From the NCBI RefSeq assembly GCF_030269925.1, contig NC_085128.1, forward strand, positions 1,800,501 to 1,864,500: DNA of 64,000 nt, given 5' to 3'. The position numbers and the translations under genes are program-made. The stretch comes from Bombyx mori. Its lineage: Eukaryota; Arthropoda; Insecta; Lepidoptera; Bombycidae. The notes below the pieces were generated by a model, which was given only the letters and a program-made list of their open reading frames with translations, was not told the DNA's origin and searched no databases. Within the stretch, counting starts at the first letter, position 1; every line of letters begins with the position of its first letter. Shown here one piece after another: positions 45,417 through 54,387 of this stretch.

Positions 45417-45727
45417 CGGGGGGAAATCCTCATGGACTACCTCCGCCTGGGGAAAAGCGAAGGGGCGTGCCGGACTCCTACCGGCTAAAACCACCCCGGT
45501 GTCCACCCACACAAGCGCGCAGGGCCGCGGGAATCCACATTCTTCCGCAGCCCCACACCAGTGCTGGCCCGGTCTATCCAGGCCTCGTCTCCTGCACGGA
45601 GTAGTGAGGCGTTCAGCTACTCCGTGCATCGCCTCAGAGGCACGCGCCGACACCCGCATGCACCTCCGTCTCAGGTCCATCGAATAGGGGGCGAGGGCTT
45701 TCCCAAGTCCCTCGCCCCTGGACCCAT

Positions 45728-48700
45728 TCATGGGGGGCGGAAAAGGGCGTTGTCCGCCCTTGTCCTGCGCCCGGTGCGCCTTCTGCGGCCGGGAAAGGGA
45801 GTCGAGATCTCCCTCTCCCGTTCTGCAGTTTCCTTCTGCGACATCACGTCCTCGCAGAAGGACACCACCGCGTCCCACGACTCTGCGCTGCCGACCATCC
45901 TCCGCACTACGGCCGGCAGCGACAGATCGCTTCCTACTTCATTTGTGAGGACACGGCGCTGCTCCTCCCAAGCTACACACTCGGCGAGCGTGTGTTGCGC
46001 CGTGTCCTCCCCGCAGTGGACGCAGTGGTGGCACCGAGCGTCCGGCTCCCTGTCTATGCGGCACAGGTACTTGCCGAAGCAACCGTGCCCCGACAGCACC
46101 TGTGTCACCCTAAACGACAGGGATCCGTGCCTTCTCCCGAGCCAGTCGTCGAGTACTGGCCGGATCGCCTCGACGGTTGCGAGGCCGGCGGTAGGGCGCA
46201 GAAGCCTTTGCCGCCATTCCGCCACCAAGGCCAGACGGAGCTCCTCTCGGCGCAGCGTGATCTGCCGCTGCACCAGCCTCGAGCCCCGTGCCCGCTCTTC
46301 CTCGCGCCATCGATATAATGACGCGAGTACTTTCGCCTCTAGGTCCCAGGGCGGGGATCCGGCCAGGACGCAAGCCGCCTCGTAGGAAATCGTGCGGTAC
46401 CCGCGGATGACTCTGACGGCCATCACCCTCTGCGGCTTACGCAGAATGGCGAGTGTGCTGGCCGTCATGTCCATCGCCCACACAGGGGCCCCATACAGGG
46501 CCATGGACCGCACGATTACCACGTACAACCGCCTACAGGCGGCGCTCGGGCCCCCCAAATTGGGAAGCAACGTTGAAAGCGCGCCCGCTGCACCCATCAG
46601 CTTGGGCACCAGCCGCCGGAAGTGGGGCCCGAATTCCCATCGGCTGTCGAGCACCAATCCCAGATACTTCATGGTGGACTCGACAGCTATCCGGGTCCCA
46701 CTTACCACGATGTGTGATCCCGGCGCTGGCGCACGTCGGGGGCCATGAAACACCATAGCCTCCGACTTGTTTAGGGCCACCTCCAGGCCCAGACGCCGGA
46801 TGCGGTTCACCACCAGTGACACCGCAGCCGCGGCTATCAACGTCGCTTCCCTGTGCGAGCTCCCCCGGGCAGTGACAAGCGTGTCGTCCGCATAACACGT
46901 CAAGTTGGCGCCCGACGGGAGCTCGCCTCTCAGCACCCAGTCGTAGCCGATGTTCCACAGGAGCGGTCCCAAGACCGATCCCTGTGGAACACCGCACGAC
47001 ATGAGGTGCCGACCGGCACCGTCACGTCCCCGATAAGTGACGCATCTACCCTCCAGATAAGCCCCTACCGTGCGGCGGAGGTAGGGAGGCACGCGATGGT
47101 ATTTCAGAGCCTCCCGAATACAACTCCAGGGTAGGGTGTTGAAAGCGTTGGAGATGTCTAAAGACACCGCCAGTACCACCCCACCCCGGGACACCGTCTC
47201 CTCCGCCAGGGCTCTCACGCGCATGATGGCGTCTATGGTGGAGCGCCCCCGACGAAAACCAAATTGGTTGTCATCCAGGTTCGGCCCCTCCCTGCACAAG
47301 TGACTGACGAGGCGATCTGCGATAATGCGCTCAAAAAGTTTGCCCGCCTCATCGAGCAGCACTATGGGCCGATACGCGGACGGCGAGTCCGCGGGGCGCC
47401 CCTCCTTCTTGAGCAGGACCAGCTTCCCCTCCTTCCATACACTAGGAAACTGACCCTGCTCGAGACATGCCGTGAAGAGCCCCCTCAGCTGGGGCTCTAG
47501 CTCCTTCAGAGCCAGGACGAGTGCTCGACCAGGAACTCCGTCGGGTCCCGGGGCCGTGTTCTTAGACCGGAGTCGCGACACGGCCGCTCTCATCTCTGCT
47601 TGCGTCACCTCGGGGACATCGGTGCTTTCCTCTTCTCGAGAGTCTGTGGCTGAGGGTGAAGCCATCGCCGGGGAAACGTATTCCGCTCGCTCAGGGAAGA
47701 GGGCCGATACAACCGCTTCTAGCAACTGGGGTTGCATGCTTTGCGCCAGTGGAGGCGCCCAGGCACGCAACTTGCCCCGTACCCAACGGTAGGGGCGCCC
47801 CCACGGATCCCGATCTAGGGACCCCAGCAGCTCCTCCCTGGCACGCGACTTAGAGTCGCCGATGGCCAGCCACAGAGTCTCCTTAGACGCGCGGTACGCC
47901 TCATACAGCGCGTCTTCCTCGACGGAATCCCGTCGACGTCGTCTCCGGTATCGCGTGTACCGGCGGCGAGCCGCGACGCACTCAACGCGCAGCCGCGCGA
48001 TCTCGTCGGTCCACCAGTACACCTGGCGCCTTGCGGACTGTTGGTGGACACGGGGCATGGACGCGTCGCAGATCTGCGTCATCGCCCCTCGAAACCACAG
48101 CGCCACCGCTTCGACGTCGACGGGACCGTTCATTGTCGACTCCCAAATCCAGGACTGGACTAAGGCAGCTTCCTCGAGTAGCTCCTTGTCGATGCGCTTA
48201 AGTGCCCAGCGTGGGCCGTCGTTAATCGGGGCTGTTGGCTGGCGGCCGCTCGCGGTCTGGGCAGAGACGTCGAACCGGATATACCGATGGTCCGACAGCG
48301 TCTCCACCTCCACGGCGACACGCCAGTCGCGGACTCGGCTGGCGACAGAGGGGCTAGCAAACGAGACGTCCACTATTGAGCCGCCCCGCTGCCGCACGCA
48401 CGTGTATTCCGAACCCCGATTCAGGACGACCAGACCAGTTGTCACCGCCCACTCTTCTAGCACCTCGCCCCGATGGTCAGTGACCGGAGATCCCCACGCC
48501 GATGACTTGGCGTTGAGATCCCCGAGCACCAGAACGGGACGAGGGTGATAGCGGCCTACGACGGCGCCCAACTCGACGAGGAACCCCTCAAAGTCGGCGA
48601 GACTCTTGTTGGGAGAAAAATACGCCCCTACAATGCCGATACCGTCCGAGACCGCAGCAACCCAGCCGCGGCCCCGAGACGGGTTGATTAGAGTCTGGCC

Positions 48701-48874
48701 GATAATGGCCACCAAGCCGTCAATGCTCCCCAGCCAGTTGTCACGGGCGGGGACAAAGTACGGTTCGGCGACCACAGCCACGTGGATCGACCACTCTGCC
48801 ATGCTCTGGAGTAAAATATCCTGAGCTCTGGCACAGTGATTGATATTGCCCTGGAGGAAATGGAATTGTGCCAT
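45728..48874 (-). CDS. R1-clade ORF2: endonuclease/reverse transcriptase
   Basis: This protein would cut the target and reverse-transcribe the element RNA. Counted from the upstream in-frame Met at 48883 (1051 codons), the endonuclease spans about 5-205: QGNINH near 11, AEPY near 39, GDLNAKSSAWGS near 121 and LSDHR near 196. Reverse transcriptase spans about 425-690: SAYRPIVLLD near 502, GFRRGRSTIDA near 542, SLDISNAF near 574, GVPQGSVLGP near 631 and YADD near 664. A C-terminal zinc knuckle CHHCVHCGEDTAQHTLAEC lies at about 951-969, typical of R1-clade ORF2. I place the start at the second Met (MAQFHFLQ), because its AUG overlaps the ORF1 stop as UAAUG. No frameshift or premature stop. Confidence 0.9.
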   Translation of the reverse strand: MAQFHFLQGNINHCARAQDILLQSMAEWSIHVAVVAEPYFVPARDNWLGSIDGLVAIIGQTLINPSRGRGWVAAVSDGIGIVGAYFSPNKSLADFEGFLVELGAVVGRYHPRPVLVLGDLNAKSSAWGSPVTDHRGEVLEEWAVTTGLVVLNRGSEYTCVRQRGGSIVDVSFASPSVASRVRDWRVAVEVETLSDHRYIRFDVSAQTASGRQPTAPINDGPRWALKRIDKELLEEAALVQSWIWESTMNGPVDVEAVALWFRGAMTQICDASMPRVHQQSARRQVYWWTDEIARLRVECVAARRRYTRYRRRRRRDSVEEDALYEAYRASKETLWLAIGDSKSRAREELLGSLDRDPWGRPYRWVRGKLRAWAPPLAQSMQPQLLEAVVSALFPERAEYVSPAMASPSATDSREEESTDVPEVTQAEMRAAVSRLRSKNTAPGPDGVPGRALVLALKELEPQLRGLFTACLEQGQFPSVWKEGKLVLLKKEGRPADSPSAYRPIVLLDEAGKLFERIIADRLVSHLCREGPNLDDNQFGFRRGRSTIDAIMRVRALAEETVSRGGVVLAVSLDISNAFNTLPWSCIREALKYHRVPPYLRRTVGAYLEGRCVTYRGRDGAGRHLMSCGVPQGSVLGPLLWNIGYDWVLRGELPSGANLTCYADDTLVTARGSSHREATLIAAAAVSLVVNRIRRLGLEVALNKSEAMVFHGPRRAPAPGSHIVVSGTRIAVESTMKYLGLVLDSRWEFGPHFRRLVPKLMGAAGALSTLLPNLGGPSAACRRLYVVIVRSMALYGAPVWAMDMTASTLAILRKPQRVMAVRVIRGYRTISYEAACVLAGSPPWDLEAKVLASLYRWREEERARGSRLVQRQITLRREELRLALVAEWRQRLLRPTAGLATVEAIRPVLDDWLGRRHGSLSFRVTQVLSGHGCFGKYLCRIDREPDARCHHCVHCGEDTAQHTLAECVAWEEQRRVLTNEVGSDLSLPAVVRRMVGSAESWDAVVSFCEDVMSQKETAEREREISTPFPGRRRRTGRRTRADNALFRPP

Positions 48875-48876
48875 TA
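48872..48876 (-). promoter_or_regulatory. UAAUG stop-start overlap between ORF1 and ORF2
   Basis: On the minus strand ORF1 ends ...GAATGTCAATAATGGCACAA: the ORF1 stop TAA and the ORF2 ATG share one A. UAAUG-coupled termination-reinitiation has been shown for ORF2 of SART1, a Bombyx R1-clade element. Here the mechanism is inferred from the identical arrangement. Another ORF2-frame ATG lies 9 nt upstream. Confidence 0.75.
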
Positions 48877-51072
48877 TTGACATTCCATTCCCTCGGCAAC
48901 GGTCCTGGGCCGGGAGTCGGCTACGGAGCTACTAGCCTGCGGGGGTGGCGAGGTTTCCCCGGCAGGTTTTGAGTTCCTCTTCTTCTTCTTGGCCTTGCTG
49001 GCTGGTGCGCCACAGGCTCCTCCACCCAGCCTGTGTCCCGCTGGCTTCCCTGCAGCTGAACACAAGCTGCAGTTGAGCGCCGCGGAACACTGAGCCGCCT
49101 TGTGGCCGGGCTGACCGCAGCGATAACAAAGGTCACTGCGGTCAACTTCAGCGGTGCACTTTGCCCGGACGTGCCCCTTATCCAGGCACCGGAAACACCG
49201 CAAAGCCCGGGGCTGCAGAAGTTTCACCCTCGCTGCAACCCAGCCAACCAGCAATCTGCCGCTTAAGGCGATCTTTTTCGCCGACGCTACAGGGCACCGA
49301 ACCCAGACCACGCCGAGTCCGGTGGCGTCGGTGCGTATATCGCCGGCCCGCACCTTGTCCGATGGACACTCTCCACTTCGGGCAACGGCCGCTACCACCT
49401 CCTCAGAGGTCACGGAGTCATCCAGGCCAGCAATCCGCACCTCTGCGGTTTTCATTGGCCTGGAGACCCGGACGTCCTCGGGGCTGAGGACCTCCCTCAT
49501 CTTGGCGGCCAGAGCGTCCGCCTTTTCGGCACTGCCACTCGTAGTACCAGCCACCTCGAACAACCGTGCACCCGTGGCAGCCTGCCTGTGGGTGACGGCC
49601 TGGAGACCAAGATCTGATAATTTGATCTTGGCCTTTGCTTCGGCGATGACCGACTGGTACGTTACGCCGCGCTCCGCAGCTCCGGGCTGTAGCGTGAGCG
49701 TCACAGCTTCGGAACGCGGAGCACGTATCGCCGGTCCTTTGCGACCGCCTTTGGCAGCCCGCCGCGCAGGCTGCGCAACCGCCTTTGCGGTTTGGCCGGG
49801 GGCATGCGTTGCTGCTGAGGCCGCCTTGGCGACCCTGCGTGCCTTCTTGCGGCCCACGACTGTAACCCAGGTCTCACCCTTAGACCCAGCAGTCATGGGC
49901 TGATCGCTCGATGGGGCTCCCTCGACGGGCTTTTTAACACCCTCGGCGGGCTTCCCCTCCCTAGGCTTAGGTCTCGGCGGCTCCTCAGCCCTCCGCCGTG
50001 TATCGGCCGCTAGTGGCGGACGGAGGATTTCCGCAGGGAGGCGCCGAGAAATTGCCTCCATACGAGCATTGACCATGCTCCCGCACTGGAGCATACAGAG
50101 CCGGACAATGCGCTCGACCTCGTCGTCGGTATGAGTGCTTGTCGGTCTCGGTGCGGGAGCCGGGGCCACTACCGATGCGGCATCAGTGGACGTACGCCGC
50201 TGCTGCTGCTCGCTCAACGCAGTGACTCGTCGACGGAGGTCCTCCATATCATTTCGGAGACGGCTGTTTTCCTCCTGCAACTTCGCAACCTCGTCAGAGG
50301 CCGTTCTGTTGAGGAGGATGCCAATCGCCTCCTTAATGTCCGCGGCAGCTTCTTTCAGACCGCGGGTAAACGTGCCCTTCAGGCTGCCGGATTTGGTGGC
50401 AACCTTCAGGACTAAGTCCACCCCGTCCAAGGCAAGCTGACTTAGGGCCACCGCAGATGGTTCCCCCCCTTCCGCCGCTAGAGTAGCGCGTCGCTCGCGT
50501 GCGCGTCGGGCCATTTCCGACACTTCGTCGGCCGCGACAGCTTTGCGCTGCTCTCTTCGGGCGGTGTTGATCTCCGCCTTTGAGCTCCCTAGCGAGGCAC
50601 AGCTCTCGCCACCAGGGTCCTCGGTAGTGACCCCCATGTCACTATCTGCTTTGCTGGCAGCCGGAGTATTGGAGCACACGAACCTACCCTGTGCGTTCCT
50701 CCGCGGCCGTGAAGCACTCACTCCTCTCGAAGCCTGCCGACCTCTCCTCGTGGTCGGTAATTTCTTGGGGGGCAGCAAGCCTTCCTCATCTGAGGACAGA
50801 TCCACCGACCCATCTCCCACTGGAGCATTGTCGCGTGAGCGTTTTCTAACGGAAGACGACCCACGCGGTCCTCCGTCAATATTTTCAAAATAACTGCTTC
50901 CAGTAATATTATCAGCAACAGGGGCCTGGTCGCCTACTCCTGCGCGTCCATCGGTAACCAATTTATCACTCGCAGGCCCGGGTACCTGCGAGCGCCGGGC
51001 GTCAGCCGGGTCGCATGACAAATCTCTCTCATAGTTAGCCATTTTCATATTAAAGAAGTGGGTGGTACGCAC
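48874..51072 (-). CDS. R1-clade ORF1: Gag-like RNA-binding protein
   Basis: 732 codons. The product would bind element RNA and form the ribonucleoprotein particle. Low-complexity basic and Ser/Pro-rich N-terminus; a likely coiled coil at about 258-292 (EVAKLQEENSRLRNDMEDLR); a basic Ala-rich stretch; a region at about 490-600 resembling the RRM-like Gag domain of R1-clade elements; then three zinc knuckles at about 626-687 (CFRCLDKGHVRAKC, CYRCGQPGHKAAQC, CSLCSAAGKPAGH with a final Cys), the usual C-terminal set in this clade. A Lys-rich tail follows. An alternative Met is at residue 9 or 11 of the long frame. It overlaps ORF2 by one base if ORF2 starts at the UAAUG. Confidence 0.88.
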   Translation of the reverse strand: MRTTHFFNMKMANYERDLSCDPADARRSQVPGPASDKLVTDGRAGVGDQAPVADNITGSSYFENIDGGPRGSSSVRKRSRDNAPVGDGSVDLSSDEEGLLPPKKLPTTRRGRQASRGVSASRPRRNAQGRFVCSNTPAASKADSDMGVTTEDPGGESCASLGSSKAEINTARREQRKAVAADEVSEMARRARERRATLAAEGGEPSAVALSQLALDGVDLVLKVATKSGSLKGTFTRGLKEAAADIKEAIGILLNRTASDEVAKLQEENSRLRNDMEDLRRRVTALSEQQQRRTSTDAASVVAPAPAPRPTSTHTDDEVERIVRLCMLQCGSMVNARMEAISRRLPAEILRPPLAADTRRRAEEPPRPKPREGKPAEGVKKPVEGAPSSDQPMTAGSKGETWVTVVGRKKARRVAKAASAATHAPGQTAKAVAQPARRAAKGGRKGPAIRAPRSEAVTLTLQPGAAERGVTYQSVIAEAKAKIKLSDLGLQAVTHRQAATGARLFEVAGTTSGSAEKADALAAKMREVLSPEDVRVSRPMKTAEVRIAGLDDSVTSEEVVAAVARSGECPSDKVRAGDIRTDATGLGVVWVRCPVASAKKIALSGRLLVGWVAARVKLLQPRALRCFRCLDKGHVRAKCTAEVDRSDLCYRCGQPGHKAAQCSAALNCSLCSAAGKPAGHRLGGGACGAPASKAKKKKRNSKPAGETSPPPQASSSVADSRPRTVAEGMECQ

Positions 51073-51622
51073 ATAACTTCCCCAAGGCGATGTGGCCGCT
51101 CTTTTTGGGAGGGTGTTTGATCCTCCCGAGGCCCGCAGATGCCTCCGGTGCAGGATATACCGCCCGCTGGTCGGTATCTACAAGCAAATATGATCTAGCT
51201 AAACTAAACGACACTAAACTAACTTAAACTAGCCACCACCCGGCACCGTGGTTTAAACACCTCGCCACGGATGCCCCTAGGCCGCAGGTTGAGGAGCAAC
51301 CCACGGTCTTCTCCACCTCGATCACCGCGACGTACACGTAGCGGAGACCCCTAGGCCACGAACTGTAAAACAGCCCGTGGTCTACCCCTCCTTGCTCCCT
51401 AGTCGTGTACTCTGCAGCTGCAGAGCGCAGATAGAGAGCCCTCGGGAGCGACTCCTCCGCCCCGGCAGAAATTCGCCGTGGGCAACAATCTCCTCTTTCT
51501 CACCCCTCACGAGGAGATTGTTGCCCACGCCCAGGGTGCACCGGCCCAGCGCCTGCTCGTCCTCTCAAGAAAACAAAAGGACCAGCAGCCACTGAACACT
51601 CGGGGAGGTTTTCTGCCAGGCA
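51073..51622 (-). other. Leader (5' UTR) of the R1-clade element
   Basis: GC-rich and non-coding. It contains partial direct repeats (CCCCTAGGCC followed by CCACGGTCT or CCGTGGTCT at 51273-51316 and 51350-51383), a 16-bp palindrome CTCTGCAGCTGCAGAG at 51410-51425, and the hairpin listed next. In R1-clade elements the internal promoter lies in this region; I cannot identify promoter motifs by eye. Confidence 0.6.
51478..51528 (-). repeat. Perfect 18-bp hairpin in R1-clade leader
   Basis: GTGGGCAACAATCTCCTC at 51478-51495 and GAGGAGATTGTTGCCCAC at 51511-51528 are exact inverted copies with a 15-nt loop. In the element's RNA this would form a strong stem about 400 nt upstream of the ORF1 start. 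Confidence 0.9.
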
Positions 51623-51937
51623 CCCCTAGTTACAACGGCTGCCCCAACCTTCAAACCGAAACGCATTACTGCTTCACGGCAGAAATAGGCAGGACGGTGG
51701 TACCTACCCGTGGGGACTTACAAGTGGTCCTACCACCAGTAATTACGCAAATTATATTTTTGCGGGTTTGTTTTTTATTACACGATGTTATTCCTTCACC
51801 GTGGAAGTCAATCGTGAACATTTTGTTGAGTACGTATTTCATTAGAAAAATTGGTACCCGCCTGCGGGATTCGAACACCGGTGCATCGCTTCAACACGAA
51901 TGCACCGGACGACTTATCCTTTAGGCCACGACGACTT
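51623..51937 (-). repeat. Composite SINE with intact tRNA-like head, tail truncated
   Basis: On the minus strand: A-box segment GTGGCCTAAAGGATAAG (51913-51929), a stem CCGGTGCAT / ATGCACCGG that replaces a normal anticodon arm, B-box TGTTCGAATCC (51867-51877), body, then the BMC1-type tail as far as GGCTGCCCCAACC and TAGTTACAACGG. The last 150 or so bases of the tail and its poly(A) are missing where the R1-clade element begins. The D-arm resembles tRNA-Arg. Confidence 0.85.
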
Positions 51938-52592
51938 CAAATAAATAAATAATTAATACTATAGAACATTTTTATATTTAGATAAAATGCAAATAACATT
52001 CATATGCGACGTCATAGCGTTCGTTTTAGCGCTACGAAGTTAAAGCTAAATAAATTATCATAGAAAAGACAGGAAATGACCGAGACATCCATTACGCTTG
52101 TAAATTACAAATCGAAATACTCACTTTCTTTAAAATTATGAATAAAAAATGAGTCATAATAAATGAATATATTATTACACAATTATTTTACTATATATTA
52201 TATATATTTACTATAATTACGTTATAATACTCATAGTAAAAATGAATATTAAAAAAATATATATATATAAAAAATCTTATACTTAAATAAAAATAAAAAA
52301 AAGTCATGCCCGCTGAGTTTCTTGCCAGTTCTTCTCAAGACGGAGGCTAGTTTTTGTGAAATGGCGGTAGTTCTTTTGACGTTCAGCAAGTATGTACTTT
52401 CATTTATGTTGAATTTTTTTTTTGATTTGATTAGATTTGATTTGATTTAAACAGATATTAAGAAATAAAAAAATTAGATCGCTTAAATTTTAACCTTTTA
52501 AAATGTAGAAAGATACCACAAGAATATGCATTTATTAAAGAAATTCGAAATATAATTTATCTCAGTTAATTTCTTCTCAAAATTACCATTAA
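51938..52592. other. AT-rich spacer
   Basis: Long A/T runs, including (AT)n near 52254-52270. No gene recognised. Confidence 0.4.
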
Positions 52593-53015
52593 CTAGTGGT
52601 CCCGCAGTAGTCGAGATTCGACTATAATTAATTGGAATTGTAAGTTTGTACACTATTATGATTCTATTTTATACTTCTATACTCACAAATTTTGCCAAGG
52701 CTACACTATAAAAAAATATTAATAAAGACAAACAATATTTAATCTATTCTCAATTTAGCCACAGACGTCAAGAACAAAAGTTTGACAATAAATAGTATGC
52801 ATGCGTGTGTGCGTCAAATACATGGTATGTAGTGTGTGTAGTGTTTTCTTTATTGATTTAAAGTTTCTATTATGCATTATTTAAAATAAAAAAAATGAAC
52901 ATTGTGCACTTCTCTATATTCTCTATAAGTGTGGAAAATTTCATACTCCTCCGTCCGCGCAATTTTCTTAAAAAGGGATACAAAGTTTTTGCTTCACATA
53001 TTAGTATATAGATTA
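52593..53015 (-). mobile_element. Non-autonomous Helitron-like element, copy 2
   Basis: CTAGTGGTCCCGCAGTAGTCG to TTAGTATATAGATTA. Second copy of the element at 6821-7245, differing by scattered substitutions and small indels. Confidence 0.75.
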
Positions 53016-53449
53016 CGACATTGACCTACAAATCAATCAAGACTTACCTTAAAAAAGCAGTATACTGCAGACAGCTTCATTCTATACTTCATAATGCTAC
53101 ATGAAATATAATACAATCCGTAATTTTATTTATGTTAATACATTCATTTCGTGTCCATGATTCCTTGTAGCATATTGCAGTCGTCGACTTGTGTTTTATT
53201 GTTCGTTTATTACAATTTATAGTTACATTATCGATTCTTAATGTACATAGTTCTAAAACAATGGCTGCATGCAAACTCATCTCATCGTTTAGTGAAAGGA
53301 CTTGAGTTTGAATCTTAACTAAAATAGAACCAGGCAGTTTGCATCAACAAAAGCGGTTCTAACTTTGTGATTTCAGAATCAAGGATTGTTCATCTTCTTT
53401 ATGTTTGGACTAAAGCAAATTCCTTATGCTTAGGTGGAAAAACGTTTAG
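53016..53449. other. Unique spacer
   Basis: Nothing recognised. Confidence 0.3.
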
Positions 53450-53825
53450 TCCGTGCATGGTTTGGGCTGGTTGCCTATTCTTGTCAATTAAAGTTTGGAA
53501 TGAAGCAATTCCGCTATACTTATCGTATCGTATCGTATGTCGTATCACTCTTGTCAGTGATATTATTTATTATATTATATTTATTATATTATTTATTCTA
53601 CGATATAGTCTTCTACTATATTCTATGATATAAGTATAGATTTATATCGTAGAATAAAAATGAGTGCGTGCAAGGTGTGTTTGGGCTGGTTGCCTATTCA
53701 TGTCCGTGGTGAGTTTGAACTAAATCAATTCCGTTGTACTTACGTCATAGAATATAATTTAGTTCGTGCATCGTGTATTTGGGCTGGTTGCCTATTCTTA
53801 TCGGTGGTGAAATTTTATTCTGAAC
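53450..53825 (+). repeat. Degenerate tandem repeat, three units
   Basis: The phrase TTTGGGCTGGTTGCCTATTC recurs at about 53460, 53678 and 53777, each followed by related sequence (AAGCAATTCCGCTATACTTA, AATCAATTCCGTTGTACTTA). Between units 1 and 2 lies a TATCGTA / TACGATA-rich AT segment with inverted pairs. Confidence 0.7.
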
Positions 53826-54159
53826 CAGTAATAGTTAAAAACAAATCGAAACCAAATTGACTTAATGAACTAATATTAAAATCACATTTAAATCTATGGT
53901 ATACAAAACTAAATGTAAATTTAATACATTTATTTAAATTTAATTCAAATTGAAAACAGTTATGATTTCAATAGTTGACTGTGAATATTGATCCAGTTGT
54001 TTATTCTAAACAAAAAATTATGAACATTGTTACATCAAGTTTACCAATATCTATCTATCGAATTGATTTGTCTTGTTAGCAACTTAAAAACATAATAGGC
54101 CGCAAAATACAATATAAAGGGAAAGGTAATCAAATGCTGAAGATAGTTTTAGAACAATA
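53826..54159. other. AT-rich spacer
   Basis: Nothing recognised. Confidence 0.3.
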
Positions 54160-54300
54160 GCTCGGAAGCGGAGGCGTGATCCGCCGATGCAAATTGCACG
54201 GACGGAGCCCGCGGGCCTAGAGGAATGGATTCGCGAGCCACCGGTAGCACATTTAGCCTCGAGCTTTACGCGGTAGGACTAGAACCAGAAATAGTCATGT
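54160..54300. other. Isolated GC-rich patch left of the foldback element
   Basis: About 130 bp with GGAGGCGTGATCCGCC, GGAGCCCGCGGGCC and GCGAGCCACCGG in otherwise AT-rich DNA. No tRNA boxes or open frame. It may be faintly related, inverted, to 55257-55380, which would make it the outer part of the adjoining palindromic element. Confidence 0.35.
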
Positions 54301-54387
54301 TTAAATTAAAAACTAATAACAATGAATTAGAAGATCGTTTTGAGATTTTTTTAAGTAAAAATAAATGTTACGGCTTACTAGCCGTAT

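Larger units (their letters stand above)
45353..51622 (-). mobile_element. R1-clade (TRAS/SART-like) non-LTR retrotransposon, both ORFs open
   Basis: A 6.27-kb GC-rich element on the minus strand: leader 51073-51622, ORF1, ORF2, a 3' UTR of about 310 nt and a 64-nt poly(A) seen as T at 45353-45416. Both reading frames are intact, suggesting a recent insertion. Neither flank shows the TTAGG telomeric repeat that TRAS and SART elements target. The 5' side abuts a composite SINE lacking its tail, and no target-site duplication is visible. Confidence 0.9.

Noticed and set aside
45243..45878. 211-codon minus-strand frame with a long poly-lysine run
   Set aside because: The lysines are translation of the poly(A) tail; the frame overlaps the end of ORF2 in another phase.
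45561..46385. 274-codon and other plus-strand open frames across 45.3-50.9 kb
   Set aside because: All are shadows of the R1-clade ORF1 and ORF2; the minus-strand frames have the catalytic and zinc-knuckle motifs.
45353..51622. Telomeric TRAS or SART insertion
   Set aside because: No TTAGG repeat is present at either flank; only the clade is supported.
51838..51935. A functional tRNA-Arg gene
   Set aside because: The D-arm is Arg-like but the anticodon arm is a 9-bp palindrome and the element continues into the SINE body.
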